Origin: Acinetobacter guillouiae CIP 63.46
GTDB taxonomy: Bacteria; Pseudomonadota; Gammaproteobacteria; Pseudomonadales; Moraxellaceae
DNA: 64,000 bases
Assembly (NCBI RefSeq): GCF_000368145.1
Contig: NZ_KB849281.1
Coordinates: forward strand, 259,712 to 323,711
Reading direction: 5' to 3'
Each line of letters starts with the position of its first letter. The first letter of the stretch is position 1. Shown piece after piece: positions 17,575 to 25,847 of the stretch. The notes below the pieces were generated by a model. It saw nothing but the letters and a program-made list of their open reading frames with translations. It was not told the DNA's origin and did no database searches. The position numbers and the translations under genes are program-made.

Positions 17575-19164
17575 ATGACACATGAAACCTTGTTACTCTC
17601 ACGTCGAAAATTTTTAACCCAGAGTCTTACTGCGCTCGGTGGCGTTTCTTTAATCAGTGGTTTATCTGCTTGTGGACAATCTCCACAACCTAGCGCTGAC
17701 TCCCAAAGTTCACTTTCCAGTACCCCTAAGCATGGTGGAACAATTCGATTAGGGCTGATTGGTGGACAACAATCAGGTAGCCTTGACCCTCACCTTTCAG
17801 CATCAGGAAGTGGGATTACCCGTGGATTTGCGATTTATAATAAGCTCTGGGAATGGGACGAAAACATGCTTCCTCGTCTTGCTTTGGCTGAATTTGCAGA
17901 ACCTAATCATAATGCCAGCGAATGGACCATACGACTGCGTAAAGGTTTAGAATTTCATCATGGTAAAACCGTCAGCGCAGATGATGTCATTTTTTCATTG
18001 CAACGCTTAACAGATCCAAAGCTTGCCTCACCTTTTCGGAATCTTGTGCAATGGATTGATCGTGATCGTATCCAAAAATTAGATCAATATACAGTACGCA
18101 TCCCTTTTATTAGTTCAATTGCTGGCTTTGTGGCGCTGCCTGAAACTTGGGTCAATTTTGGCGGTATTGTCCCCACTGATTTTGATCCCATTCATAACCC
18201 TGTGGGTGCAGGTCCTTATAAAGTCAAAGAATTTATCCCCGGTCAACGTTCTGTCTTTACTCGGTTTGAAAATTATTTTAAAGCAGATCGGCCTTATGCA
18301 GATCGTTTTGAAGTCATTGACTTTAAAGATCAAGTTTCTCGACTAAATGCATTATTGGCAGGACAAATTGATCTTGCAAATGCGATTTCACCTGAATACA
18401 TTAAAATTTTAGAGCAAGCAAAACATATTCAAACGGTTCGTTCTCAAACCAATACCCACAATAGTTTTGACTTTAATACTCAACAGGCACCATTTAATGA
18501 TCCCAAAGTCCGCCAAGCATTTCGTTTAATCGCCGATCGTCAAGAGCTGATACAACAGGGTTTAAACGGTCAGGGACGCATCGCCAATGATTTATATTCG
18601 CCACAGGATCCAGCATTTCTAAATTTGCCACAACGTCAACAAAACATTACGGAAGCCAAGAATTTATTGGCTCAAGCGGGCTTTAAAAATGGCTTAAGCG
18701 TTGAACTGATTACCCCCGTTGGCAACGCCCAACCTGCCCTGATATTTGCAGAACAAGCAAAGAAAGCCAATGTCAGTATTCGAGTCAAACAAGTTGATTT
18801 AGCTACCTTTAATGGACCTGATCGGAGTAAATGGCAATTCTCCAGTAATGCAACCAACGTGGGTACACCGTATTTATCCACTGCTGTAGTGAATGATGCG
18901 CCAATTTCAACAACCAATCGTGTCAACTTTAAAGACCCAGAATATAGTGAGCTGTTTTATAAAGCACTGGCTGAACCCGATTTAGCCAAGCGTAAAGTGT
19001 ATTTGGCTCAGGCACAAAAAATTCAACATGAACGCGGTGGAATGCTGATTTGGGGTTTTAGCCATAGCATAGATGCTGCATCGAAACAGATCGGAGGATT
19101 AGCGGCAGAACACACTATTTTCCCAACGTGGCGTTTTGAGAAATTATGGACCAATCAAGCCTAA
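17575..19164 (+). CDS. Tat-signal substrate-binding lipoprotein, family 5 (Opp/Dpp type), orphan
   Basis: A 529-aa binding protein of the peptide/nickel/glutathione ABC family (SBP_bac_5). The N-terminus is a twin-arginine lipoprotein signal: SRRKFLTQ (Arg10-Arg11) and lipobox LSAC (Cys33), meaning export folded through Tat. Typical family motifs are WTIRLRKGLEFHHGKTVSADDVIFSLQRL and VRQAFRLIADRQ. It is clearly a paralog of the 45015 protein (shared GGTIR/GGVIK start, LAEFAEPN, PVGAGPYK/VVGAGPFK). No permease or ATPase gene adjoins it, so it may feed the importer at 41196-45015. Transcribed from a sigma-54 promoter. Confidence 0.88.
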   Translation: MTHETLLLSRRKFLTQSLTALGGVSLISGLSACGQSPQPSADSQSSLSSTPKHGGTIRLGLIGGQQSGSLDPHLSASGSGITRGFAIYNKLWEWDENMLPRLALAEFAEPNHNASEWTIRLRKGLEFHHGKTVSADDVIFSLQRLTDPKLASPFRNLVQWIDRDRIQKLDQYTVRIPFISSIAGFVALPETWVNFGGIVPTDFDPIHNPVGAGPYKVKEFIPGQRSVFTRFENYFKADRPYADRFEVIDFKDQVSRLNALLAGQIDLANAISPEYIKILEQAKHIQTVRSQTNTHNSFDFNTQQAPFNDPKVRQAFRLIADRQELIQQGLNGQGRIANDLYSPQDPAFLNLPQRQQNITEAKNLLAQAGFKNGLSVELITPVGNAQPALIFAEQAKKANVSIRVKQVDLATFNGPDRSKWQFSSNATNVGTPYLSTAVVNDAPISTTNRVNFKDPEYSELFYKALAEPDLAKRKVYLAQAQKIQHERGGMLIWGFSHSIDAASKQIGGLAAEHTIFPTWRFEKLWTNQA

Positions 19165-19472
19165 AATAAAATTTGCAGAGCCTTAACACCAGCAAGCATC
19201 TGCTGTAGTCAGCGATCCTCTGACTTTTCAAGGACGAAAAGTCAATCCAGTATGGGGCTCTGATGATGCATCCCGACTATTACTGCCCAACACAACGACC
19301 TTAATGTTGCTGATCAAAATCGTAAATAACACATTCATTTTGTACACATTCAGTGTATATAAATCATGCTTATACAAAGCAATAAAATTTGAACGCTGTT
19401 TTTATTTTAACTATCATATTTTTAGGCACTAAAAAAGCTGCCGTAGCAGCTATTTCATTCAGCATCCAAAGA
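19165..19472. other. intergenic region with nested inverted repeats and a possible gene remnant
   Basis: No intact gene. CAGAGCC (19176-19182) pairs with GGCTCTG (19256-19262) and encloses AGTCAG/CTGACT and GACTTTTC (19222-19229) / GAAAAGTC (19236-19243). One plus-strand frame through the same stretch reads like protein (HQQASAVVSDPLTFQGRK, then NPVWGSDDASRLLLPN) without a start codon, which may be a decayed 3' gene end. The two readings cannot be told apart by eye. Confidence 0.4.
19436..19451 (-). terminator. intrinsic terminator of the tonB-exbB-exbD operon
   Basis: AGCTGC-cgta-GCAGCT is followed on the minus strand by TTTTTTAG, 21 bp after the exbD stop codon. Confidence 0.82.
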
Positions 19473-19877
19473 CTACTTGGGTACAGTAATCACAGATAAT
19501 TTTTCTACCCCTACTCGCTCAATACTGGCAAGTAATTTTGCAACTGTTCCATAAGGAATGGTCTCATCGGCATTTAAATTCAAAGCCAATTTAGGGTTAC
19601 TGTTTTTACGTGACTGGATCTCTTTTTCAAAACTTGCCAAAGTTACTTTATCCTTGTCAAGGAAGATTTCTCCTTGCGGATTAACACTAATGACAACCGC
19701 TTTATTCTGATCCGTTGACTGCGTCGGTGCAGCCTTGGGTAAATTTACTTTCACGGTATTGGTTAATAGGGGCGCTGTAACGATAAACACGATGAGTAAA
19801 ACCAGCATCACATCAACCAATGGCGTAATGTTAATTTCACTCACCACATCATCTTCTTGGGAGGTTGAAACGGCCAT
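19473..19877 (-). CDS. exbD: ExbD biopolymer transport protein
   Basis: A 134-aa inner-membrane protein of the ExbD/TolR family. A short cytoplasmic N-terminus is followed by one membrane helix (residues 19-40), beginning with the conserved INITPLVDVMLVLLIVF that carries the proton-path Asp in PLVDV. The periplasmic domain follows. Together with ExbB it uses the proton gradient to energise TonB. The start codon overlaps the exbB stop, indicating coupled translation. It is the last gene of the operon before a strong terminator. Confidence 0.93.
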   Translation of the reverse strand: MAVSTSQEDDVVSEINITPLVDVMLVLLIVFIVTAPLLTNTVKVNLPKAAPTQSTDQNKAVVISVNPQGEIFLDKDKVTLASFEKEIQSRKNSNPKLALNLNADETIPYGTVAKLLASIERVGVEKLSVITVPK

Positions 19878-20617
19878 TATGCAAACACTCCTTTTTCTTT
19901 GACTTCTTTACTAGATGCATCATGATTGACTACAGTATTTCCAGTGGTATTTTTTGGCTTAGTGACAGGTAACCGAAAGCCCGCTTTTTGATTTAAACTG
20001 ACAAAATCAGTAGCAAAATCATCGAGGTCTGCACCGATGGTTTTAACTTTACGTATGAAATAGTTATAAGCCAACACAGCGGGTACCGCCACAGCAATAC
20101 CAATACCTGTAGCAATCAAGGCCTCACCAATTGGCCCTGCAACCACATCCATACTTGCATTACCTGAATGTGCAATGGCCTGTAAAGCATGAATAATCCC
20201 AAACACTGTTCCAAATAGTCCAATGAACGGTGCGTTATTGCCAATCGAAGCCAATAATGCAGAACCTTTTTCCAATTGACGACGTTCAGTTAAAATTTGC
20301 TTGCGTAAATGACGCTCTAATAGATCCTGACGACTCCAACTGTTTTGCAAATCTTGATGAGTCTTTTCATCTGCCTCAATCAAGGTTTGAAAACCGGCAT
20401 TTGCAACACGGGCTGTAGGGCCTTCACCTTGTTGTGATTGAGTCACTGCCTCAGGCAAATTTTTGGCTTTCCAAAAGGCTTCGACAAAGACCTTACTTTG
20501 CTTGCTGGCTTTCTGTGTCTGTACCACTTTAACCACGATCAACACCCATGTGACGATGGAGAAAGCAACCAATAACCAGATTGTGCCGTCATGGATCAAT
20601 GAATTTATGTCTGTCAT
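19877..20617 (-). CDS. exbB: ExbB/TolQ/MotA-type proton channel protein
   Basis: A 246-aa protein with three membrane segments: residues about 12-32, a pair of long helices from about 118, and one from about 160. It has the family motif LASIGNNAPFIGLFGTVFGIIHALQ and the later GPIGEALIATGIGIAVAVPAVLAYN. It forms the proton-driven motor with ExbD for TonB. It lies 27 bp after tonB and overlaps exbD. Placement under a sigma-54 promoter in the sulfur region indicates a special-purpose TonB complex, probably additional to a housekeeping one elsewhere. Confidence 0.94.
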   Translation of the reverse strand: MTDINSLIHDGTIWLLVAFSIVTWVLIVVKVVQTQKASKQSKVFVEAFWKAKNLPEAVTQSQQGEGPTARVANAGFQTLIEADEKTHQDLQNSWSRQDLLERHLRKQILTERRQLEKGSALLASIGNNAPFIGLFGTVFGIIHALQAIAHSGNASMDVVAGPIGEALIATGIGIAVAVPAVLAYNYFIRKVKTIGADLDDFATDFVSLNQKAGFRLPVTKPKNTTGNTVVNHDASSKEVKEKGVFA

Positions 20618-20644
20618 GTAGATATCCTCTTAATTTAAAATAGG

Positions 20645-21472
20645 TTATTTCGGTAATTGATAATGAATTGGAACATCAACCCAACCTTCGACAGGTGTTT
20701 TACCTTTTAAGGCCGGTGAAAATTTCCATTGCTTTACTGTTCTTACAGCCGCGCTGTCTAAAAGTTTTTTGCCGCTACTTTGTTTAACCGTTACGCTATC
20801 TGGGCTACCGTTTGGCAATACTTTGACCCTTAAAATTACCGAGCCTTCCCAACCACGTTCTAAGGCCTGTTCTGGGTACTCTGCTGCGGGGTTGCTTAGA
20901 TAACCTGCATAACCCTTGGCTTCTGTCACAGGTAAATTGTCATCAGTAGGCTTCACTGGTTCTGCTGTTTTTGGAGCAGGTTCAGCGCTCAGTTTTTTGC
21001 TTACAACAGGTTCCTCAGTTTTTTGAACTGTGTCTTGCGCAATGGGTTTTACAATCGGTTTGGCTTGCTCCACAGTTTTTTGAACAGGTTTCGGCTGTTC
21101 GATAGGTTTCGCAATCGGTTTTGATTTTTCGACCACAGGCGGAATTTTGGGTTTTTGCGTCACTGGTGGAATTTTAGGTTCAATGACTTTAGGTGGTTCC
21201 ACTGGTTTGACAATTTCAATCACCACGGGTTCTGGCTTTGCAATGTCCAAAGCTGGTGTCGGTAATTGTTTTGCGATATACCAAATACCCAAATGTGCTG
21301 CAGCAACCGCAATGATCGCGATCCACAATTTATTCAATTTTGCTGGAGGTGATTGACTCACATCCAAATGATGTCGTGTAAATGGGTCTGATATGCCAGT
21401 TGCAGTTGAAGCAGATGCATATTGCCCAAATAGCAACGCCCGCTGATGGGGATTAAATATTCGTTCACTCAT
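20645..21472 (-). CDS. tonB: TonB energy transducer
   Basis: A 275-aa protein. It has a cytoplasmic N-terminus of about 45 residues, one membrane anchor (about 47-67), a long periplasmic spacer rich in Pro, Lys and Glu/Val (about 78-185, with repeated KPI, PKIPPV and KPIEQ motifs), and a C-terminal TonB domain from about 190 (YPEQALERGWEGSVILRVKVLPNG, SSGKKLLDSAAVRTVKQWKFSPA). It spans the periplasm and opens TonB-dependent receptors. It leads the tonB-exbB-exbD operon, which is read from a sigma-54 promoter like three receptors nearby, so it probably energises them. Confidence 0.93.
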   Translation of the reverse strand: MSERIFNPHQRALLFGQYASASTATGISDPFTRHHLDVSQSPPAKLNKLWIAIIAVAAAHLGIWYIAKQLPTPALDIAKPEPVVIEIVKPVEPPKVIEPKIPPVTQKPKIPPVVEKSKPIAKPIEQPKPVQKTVEQAKPIVKPIAQDTVQKTEEPVVSKKLSAEPAPKTAEPVKPTDDNLPVTEAKGYAGYLSNPAAEYPEQALERGWEGSVILRVKVLPNGSPDSVTVKQSSGKKLLDSAAVRTVKQWKFSPALKGKTPVEGWVDVPIHYQLPK

Positions 21473-21511
21473 GGCAATTTAAACTAAAAAATAAAATACT
21501 GTATTGAAAAT

Positions 21512-21527
21512 TGCACAAGTCATGCCA
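21512..21527 (-). promoter_or_regulatory. sigma-54 promoter of tonB-exbB-exbD
   Basis: Minus strand TGGCATGACTTGTGCA, with GG and GC 12 bp apart, about 40 bp before the tonB start. Confidence 0.83.
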
Positions 21528-21612
21528 ACAATATAAGCTACTAATTTTTATAAATTTAATTAAAAACACTCTTCGATTTGTCAGCAAAGCTGTTGGTTTT
21601 AAGACAGTTCTA

Positions 21613-21628
21613 TGCTGTTGAAACAACA
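21613..21628. promoter_or_regulatory. putative enhancer (UAS) for tonB promoter
   Basis: TGCTGTTGAAACAACA fits TGYTG-N6-CAACA, about 90 bp upstream of the promoter at 21512-21527. A second reading as TGTTG-aaa-CAACA exists in the same bases. Confidence 0.6.
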
Positions 21629-21656
21629 AGATCCCTCTGATATCTCAAAGGGATCT
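21629..21656 (-). terminator. hairpin after the monooxygenase gene at 21664
   Basis: AGATCCCT (21629-21636) and AGGGATCT (21649-21656) form an 8-bp stem 8 bp past the stop codon. The following minus-strand sequence has T-rich stretches but no clean run, so it is a moderate terminator candidate. Confidence 0.55.
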
Positions 21657-21663
21657 AAACTTA

Positions 21664-22797
21664 TTATTTTAATTTATATCCAACCAAGGGTAAGACTTCT
21701 TCAGCAACCCGATATGCTTCTTCCAAATGTGGGTTACTGGCGAGAATAAAATGCCCAACACCAATGTCGATATATTCTTGTAAGCGCTGTGCCACTTGTT
21801 CATAGCTCCCCACTAAAATACAGTTTGGACCACCCCTTACATTTGACATACCAGCCCAAACATTTGGACTGACAAATAAGTCTTCAAAACGATTGCCTTG
21901 TGCTAAGGCCTGCTGACGTTTTGCACCAACTGACTCAGTATCTTTACGTTCAAATGCATTGCCATCAATAGCGATGGTTTCATACATCTGTTTAAGCTCT
22001 TGAAACGCTTGTTCCTGTGTAGGGCGTGCCAAAATATCAATACGCATACCAAACTTTACCTTATGGTCTGGGGTATTATGTGCAAGGAAGGATCGCGCCT
22101 GTTCAATCACTTTTTTCTGCTGTTCAACAGGTTCCCCCCAGGTTAAGTGGATATCGGCATGCCGACCTGCAACTTGCAGTGCCGCTGGACTTGCTCCCGC
22201 TAACCACAAACGAGGAACGTCATATTGATTCATTGGGTATTTCAAACCACCTTGTTCAACGTGGAAAAACTTTCCATCATAGTCAAAAGGTGCCTGATGC
22301 GAATACCCTTTTACAAACTCTAAAAATTCATTGGTTCGCGCATAGCGCTGATCATGTTCAATAAAATCACCATAGGCACGTTGCTGTGCCCCACCGCCAC
22401 CTGAAATCACGTTCCATTCAACCCGTCCCTGACTGAGACGCTGCAAACTTGCTGCCATTTGGCTTGCGTATGCAGGATGGATAAACCAAGGTTGAATCGC
22501 AATCAATAATCGGAGTCTTTTGGTTTCTCTTGCCAATGCCGATGCCAGCACCCACGGTTCTTCAGTATGTGGAAAAGCAGGAATCAATGCGCCGTGAAAA
22601 CCCACGATATCTGCGGCTTTTGCTACCTGTTGTACATAATCATAGTAGGCAAACAATTCATCTTGATGTTGAGGTGCCACACGTTGAGGGGATTGTACTG
22701 CTGGGCCCAACTGGTTCCATTCACCTCGTGTATGTAACTGATGTGCTCGACGACCATCCCCATGCACAGGGATTCTCCATAAAAATTCAACAGACAT
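21664..22797 (-). CDS. LLM-class flavin-dependent monooxygenase (SsuD-like)
   Basis: A 377-aa luciferase-like monooxygenase of the alkanesulfonate type. Motifs: VEFLWRIPVHGDGR, ALARETKRLRLLIAIQPWF, WNVISGGGG, HDQRYARTNEFLEFVKGY and VGSYEQVAQRLQEYIDIG. It needs FMNH2 from a partner reductase not present in the window. ATG 22797 has GAGAAG upstream; the 4 codons further out begin with TTG and were rejected. It is a single gene under its own sigma-54 promoter, divergent from the SsuA-like transporter operon. This is the classical layout of sulfonate uptake beside desulfonation. Confidence 0.88.
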   Translation of the reverse strand: MSVEFLWRIPVHGDGRRAHQLHTRGEWNQLGPAVQSPQRVAPQHQDELFAYYDYVQQVAKAADIVGFHGALIPAFPHTEEPWVLASALARETKRLRLLIAIQPWFIHPAYASQMAASLQRLSQGRVEWNVISGGGGAQQRAYGDFIEHDQRYARTNEFLEFVKGYSHQAPFDYDGKFFHVEQGGLKYPMNQYDVPRLWLAGASPAALQVAGRHADIHLTWGEPVEQQKKVIEQARSFLAHNTPDHKVKFGMRIDILARPTQEQAFQELKQMYETIAIDGNAFERKDTESVGAKRQQALAQGNRFEDLFVSPNVWAGMSNVRGGPNCILVGSYEQVAQRLQEYIDIGVGHFILASNPHLEEAYRVAEEVLPLVGYKLK

Positions 22798-22853
22798 AAT
22801 ACTTCTCAATAATTTAAAGGTTTTACACGCTATCGTGAGTGATACAACTCATG

Positions 22854-22869
22854 AGCAGAAACTATGCCG
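22854..22869 (-). promoter_or_regulatory. sigma-54 promoter of the 21664 monooxygenase gene
   Basis: Minus strand CGGCATAGTTTCTGCT, with GG and GC 12 bp apart. It departs from consensus at the first base and in CTGC. Confidence 0.72.
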
Positions 22870-22940
22870 TTTTTTATTCAATATTGAATTCATCTATATT
22901 GTTGTTTTATCTAAATATTATAAAAACCCAGCTAAACAAG

Positions 22941-22958
22941 GTGTTGAAATTTCAACAC
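22941..22958. promoter_or_regulatory. perfect palindrome, best copy of the sigma-54 enhancer (UAS)
   Basis: GTGTTGAAATTTCAACAC is a perfect 18-bp palindrome between two divergent sigma-54 promoters, about 75 bp from one and 110 bp from the other. It defines the TGTTG-N6-CAACA consensus used for the other sites. The rest of 22798-23112 is AT-rich and empty. Confidence 0.85.
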
Positions 22959-23062
22959 TTATCCATCCAATACTGTCGGTTTCACAACATAACCTGTTTG
23001 ATCCATTCAAATAACACCAATCATAAAAACATAACAAACTGATTTATATAAAATAATTATTT

Positions 23063-23078
23063 TGGCTTGGTTCTTGCT
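23063..23078 (+). promoter_or_regulatory. sigma-54 promoter of the SsuABC-like and tat operon
   Basis: TGGCTTGGTTCTTGCT, with GG (23064-23065) and GC (23076-23077) 12 bp apart, 35 bp before ATG 23113. Confidence 0.8.
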
Positions 23079-23112
23079 CTATCCCCTTATATTTCTAGAT
23101 TTTTATGATGAT

Positions 23113-24186
23113 ATGCGTATTTTTTCTGGTCTTTTTTTAAGTTTTAGTCTTTTAGGATTGGTTGCTTGTGGCGTACAAAAAACCGAAGATCCAAACCAAA
23201 GTAAAACCAGTCAACAACAGCTTCGTATTGCGGTTGTGGCCAATGGAACTTCTGGCGGTCTGGACTTTATTGGTGTACCACAACTTATCGCACAGGACCC
23301 CATTTTTCTAAAAGCAATAAAGCAGAAAAATATTGAATTAAAGTGGGAACCTGTAACCACTGCGGCTGTGGCCACCTTAGTCAATGAAAGCTTTATCAAC
23401 AATAAAATTGATTTTGCTTTTTATGGCAATCTTCCTGCTGTAGTACTCAATGCCACTGGTGTTAGAACACAAATTGTCGTCCCTGGCGGAGTCGGTAATA
23501 ATGTTTATTTGGTGGTTCCAGCGGATTCACCCATCAAAACCATTGAGGACCTCAAAGGTAAAAAGATTGCCTTACATCGTGGTCGTCCTTGGGAAATTAA
23601 TTTTGCTCAATTGATACAGAGCAAAGGTTTAAAGCTTAAAGATTTTCAAATCATCAATCTCAATCCACAGGCGGGAGCTGCTGCTTTATCCGCTAAAAGC
23701 GTCGATGCATTTTTTACCTTAAGTGATGCGCTCACTTTACAAGATCGCCATCTTGGCAAAATTATTTGGTCATCGCAAAGTCTACCCGCTGACTGGAAAA
23801 TGCGTGCTGAACTATGGGGACGCAAGACTTATCTGGATCAACATCCAGACACAACCCAACTACTTGCTGATGCGACAGTACGGGCAATGCAGTGGATTTC
23901 ACAGCATCAAGATGAATTCCAACAAAGTCAAACCAAATTTGGTCAGCCTCTAAGTGTGATTCAACGCGAAAGTCAAAATACCAGCAGTAACTGGCAACAA
24001 GATTGGTCACCTGAGTACCAAGTGGATTTTCTTAAACAGCATTATGCAAAAGTCATCGACCATGCTGTAAAAAACCAATTGATTCAAACGCCAATCAAAG
24101 CTGAAGAGTTGCTCAATGCTCAGTTTACCAGTCAAGCCATTCAAAATTTACAACCACTTGATATTCAACATAAGCAAGGAAACTAG
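23113..24186 (+). CDS. SsuA-like sulfonate ABC transporter substrate-binding lipoprotein
   Basis: A 357-aa lipoprotein: signal MRIFSGLFLS with lipobox LVAC (Cys19), exported by Sec. The mature part is a two-lobed binding protein of the SsuA/TauA/NrtA type (LRIAVVANGTSGGLDFIGVPQ, ALHRGRPWEINFAQLIQ, DLKGKKIALHRG). It would carry sulfonates or related compounds to the two permeases that follow. An earlier in-frame TTG (23062) overlaps the sigma-54 promoter and would destroy the signal peptide, so ATG 23113 was chosen. It is the first gene of a four-gene transporter operon that may continue into tatABC. Confidence 0.86.
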   Translation: MRIFSGLFLSFSLLGLVACGVQKTEDPNQSKTSQQQLRIAVVANGTSGGLDFIGVPQLIAQDPIFLKAIKQKNIELKWEPVTTAAVATLVNESFINNKIDFAFYGNLPAVVLNATGVRTQIVVPGGVGNNVYLVVPADSPIKTIEDLKGKKIALHRGRPWEINFAQLIQSKGLKLKDFQIINLNPQAGAAALSAKSVDAFFTLSDALTLQDRHLGKIIWSSQSLPADWKMRAELWGRKTYLDQHPDTTQLLADATVRAMQWISQHQDEFQQSQTKFGQPLSVIQRESQNTSSNWQQDWSPEYQVDFLKQHYAKVIDHAVKNQLIQTPIKAEELLNAQFTSQAIQNLQPLDIQHKQGN

Positions 24187-24189
24187 GTC

Positions 24190-25029
24190 ATGAAAATCCT
24201 CGTAAATCCGCTTATCGAAAAAAAAATCGTGGCGATCAAAGCACCATTATGGAGGCGACTGTCTTCTGAGCAGGTCTATCGCTTGCTCTCATTCCTTTCA
24301 CCCATTTTGGCGTTACTGGTTTGGCAATTGATTAGCTATTTACAGATTTTTCCAACCCAAATTTTAGTACCACCTATAACGGTATGGCAGACATTTCTTG
24401 CCTTGTTGCAAAGTGGTGAACTACAACTGCATTTAAAAGATAGCCTTTCTCGACTGCTGATGGGTTTTTCAATTGCGGCCACCTGTGCGATTTTGTTTGG
24501 CATTGCCTATGCATCTCTCACCTCTTTCCGAAATTACACCTATATTTTGTTCAATATCCTTTATCAAATTCCAATCTTTGTGCTTATTCCTATTTTTATT
24601 TTGGTTTTTGGCATTGGTGAACTATTTAAAATTTTACTGATTATTAAAGCCTGTTTTTTTCCAATCGCACTCACAACAGCTGATGCTGTTAGAAATATTC
24701 CTAAAAAATATATTGAATTGGGCCAGATCTACAAATTAAAAACTCCAGCATGGTTGAGATACATCATCATCCCTTGCATCCTCCCACCATTAATCGGTGG
24801 ACTGCGGATTGCTCTAGGTCGTGCTTGGTTGATTTTGGTGGCCGTTGAATTACTTGCTGCAGGCACTGGCATTGGTCAAATGATGGAGCTCGGACGACAA
24901 ATGTTACGTTTAGACGTTGTCATGGTCGGAGTTTTTATTACAGGAATCATTGGTTTTGCTTTAGATAAAACTTTACGTCAGCTCGAACAATATCTTGTAT
25001 CACCTGCATTGAGTTCAAGGGGGAAATAA
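24190..25029 (+). CDS. SsuC-like ABC transporter permease 1
   Basis: A 279-aa inner-membrane permease with about six hydrophobic segments and the BPD_transp_1 coupling loop (around residues 165-205, PKKYIELGQIYKLKTPAWLRYIIIP with the EAA-type Gly after it). It starts 3 bp after the binding-protein stop, and its stop overlaps the next gene's start, so translation is coupled. With the second permease it likely forms a heterodimeric channel, unlike E. coli SsuC which is a homodimer. Confidence 0.88.
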   Translation: MKILVNPLIEKKIVAIKAPLWRRLSSEQVYRLLSFLSPILALLVWQLISYLQIFPTQILVPPITVWQTFLALLQSGELQLHLKDSLSRLLMGFSIAATCAILFGIAYASLTSFRNYTYILFNILYQIPIFVLIPIFILVFGIGELFKILLIIKACFFPIALTTADAVRNIPKKYIELGQIYKLKTPAWLRYIIIPCILPPLIGGLRIALGRAWLILVAVELLAAGTGIGQMMELGRQMLRLDVVMVGVFITGIIGFALDKTLRQLEQYLVSPALSSRGK

Positions 25030-25817
25030 TGTCACAGCATCCACTGAACTTAAAAAGTGCTTTTGCGCAACCACTGATCTTGATCAAAGGTCTGCTGCTA
25101 CCGCTCCTTTTACTGGCTTTATGGCAATACAATTCAAGTTTAGGCGCCAGTCATGCCTATGCATTTGTGCCTTTACAGAAGGTGTATTTTGCTTTTATTC
25201 AGCTGCTTGAAACAGGTGAATTATGGTTAAACACATGGGGAAGTCTTAAAAAAGCTGGACTGGGGTTTTTACTTGGCTCGACAACAGGGCTACTACTCGG
25301 TGCCTTACTTGCCTATTCAAAAATTTTAAATGCCTTGGTTTCACCATTATTTAATAGCATTCGCCAAGTACCCTTACTTGGTTTAACCCCATTGATTGCA
25401 CTGTGGTTTGGCAATGGTGAGCAGGCAAAAATCTTTATTATTGCGCTTGCTTCTTTTTTCCCGATGGTGATTAACAGCTTTCAAGGGCTAAGTCATTATG
25501 ACCAGAAATACAGTGAAGTCGCTCGTATTTACAAATTATCTTTTTGGCAGGAATTTAAAAAAATCCGTTTCCCTCAAGCTCTCCCATATATTTTAACGGG
25601 GTTGAATTTAGCGGTGCCTTTTACATGGATTACCACAACTGCCAGTGAGCTGTTATTCAATGCTGGTGCAGGCTTAGGCAATTTAATGATGAAAGCTGAA
25701 ATCAATGCCGAAATGGATATTTTGTTGGTGTGTGCAATTACGGTCACCCTCAGCGGTATTGGCATGACGCTTTGCATTCACTTGATTTCTAAACGACTAC
25801 TGCAATGGCGTGTTTAA
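25029..25817 (+). CDS. SsuC-like ABC transporter permease 2
   Basis: A 262-aa permease, paralog of the preceding one. It has hydrophobic segments at about residues 15-30, 75-97, 110-130, 135-160, 190-205 and 235-255, and the EAA-type loop YSEVARIYKLSFWQEFKKIRFPQALPYILTG. Its ATG overlaps the previous stop by one base. Two distinct permeases with one ATPase make a heterodimeric importer of the nitrate/sulfonate/taurine family. Confidence 0.88.
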   Translation: MSQHPLNLKSAFAQPLILIKGLLLPLLLLALWQYNSSLGASHAYAFVPLQKVYFAFIQLLETGELWLNTWGSLKKAGLGFLLGSTTGLLLGALLAYSKILNALVSPLFNSIRQVPLLGLTPLIALWFGNGEQAKIFIIALASFFPMVINSFQGLSHYDQKYSEVARIYKLSFWQEFKKIRFPQALPYILTGLNLAVPFTWITTTASELLFNAGAGLGNLMMKAEINAEMDILLVCAITVTLSGIGMTLCIHLISKRLLQWRV

Positions 25818-25847
25818 CTGAATCACCCATCTCATCAGGATATTGAT

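Noticed and set aside
19176-19262. tRNA or tRNA-like gene
   Set aside because: The 7-bp outer stem is tempting, but there is no T-loop GTTCNANNC, no CCA-type end and no anticodon arm of normal size.
23062-23112. Upstream extension of the SsuA-like protein from TTG 23062
   Set aside because: The stretch overlaps the sigma-54 promoter at 23063-23078 and would bury the lipoprotein signal that starts at ATG 23113.
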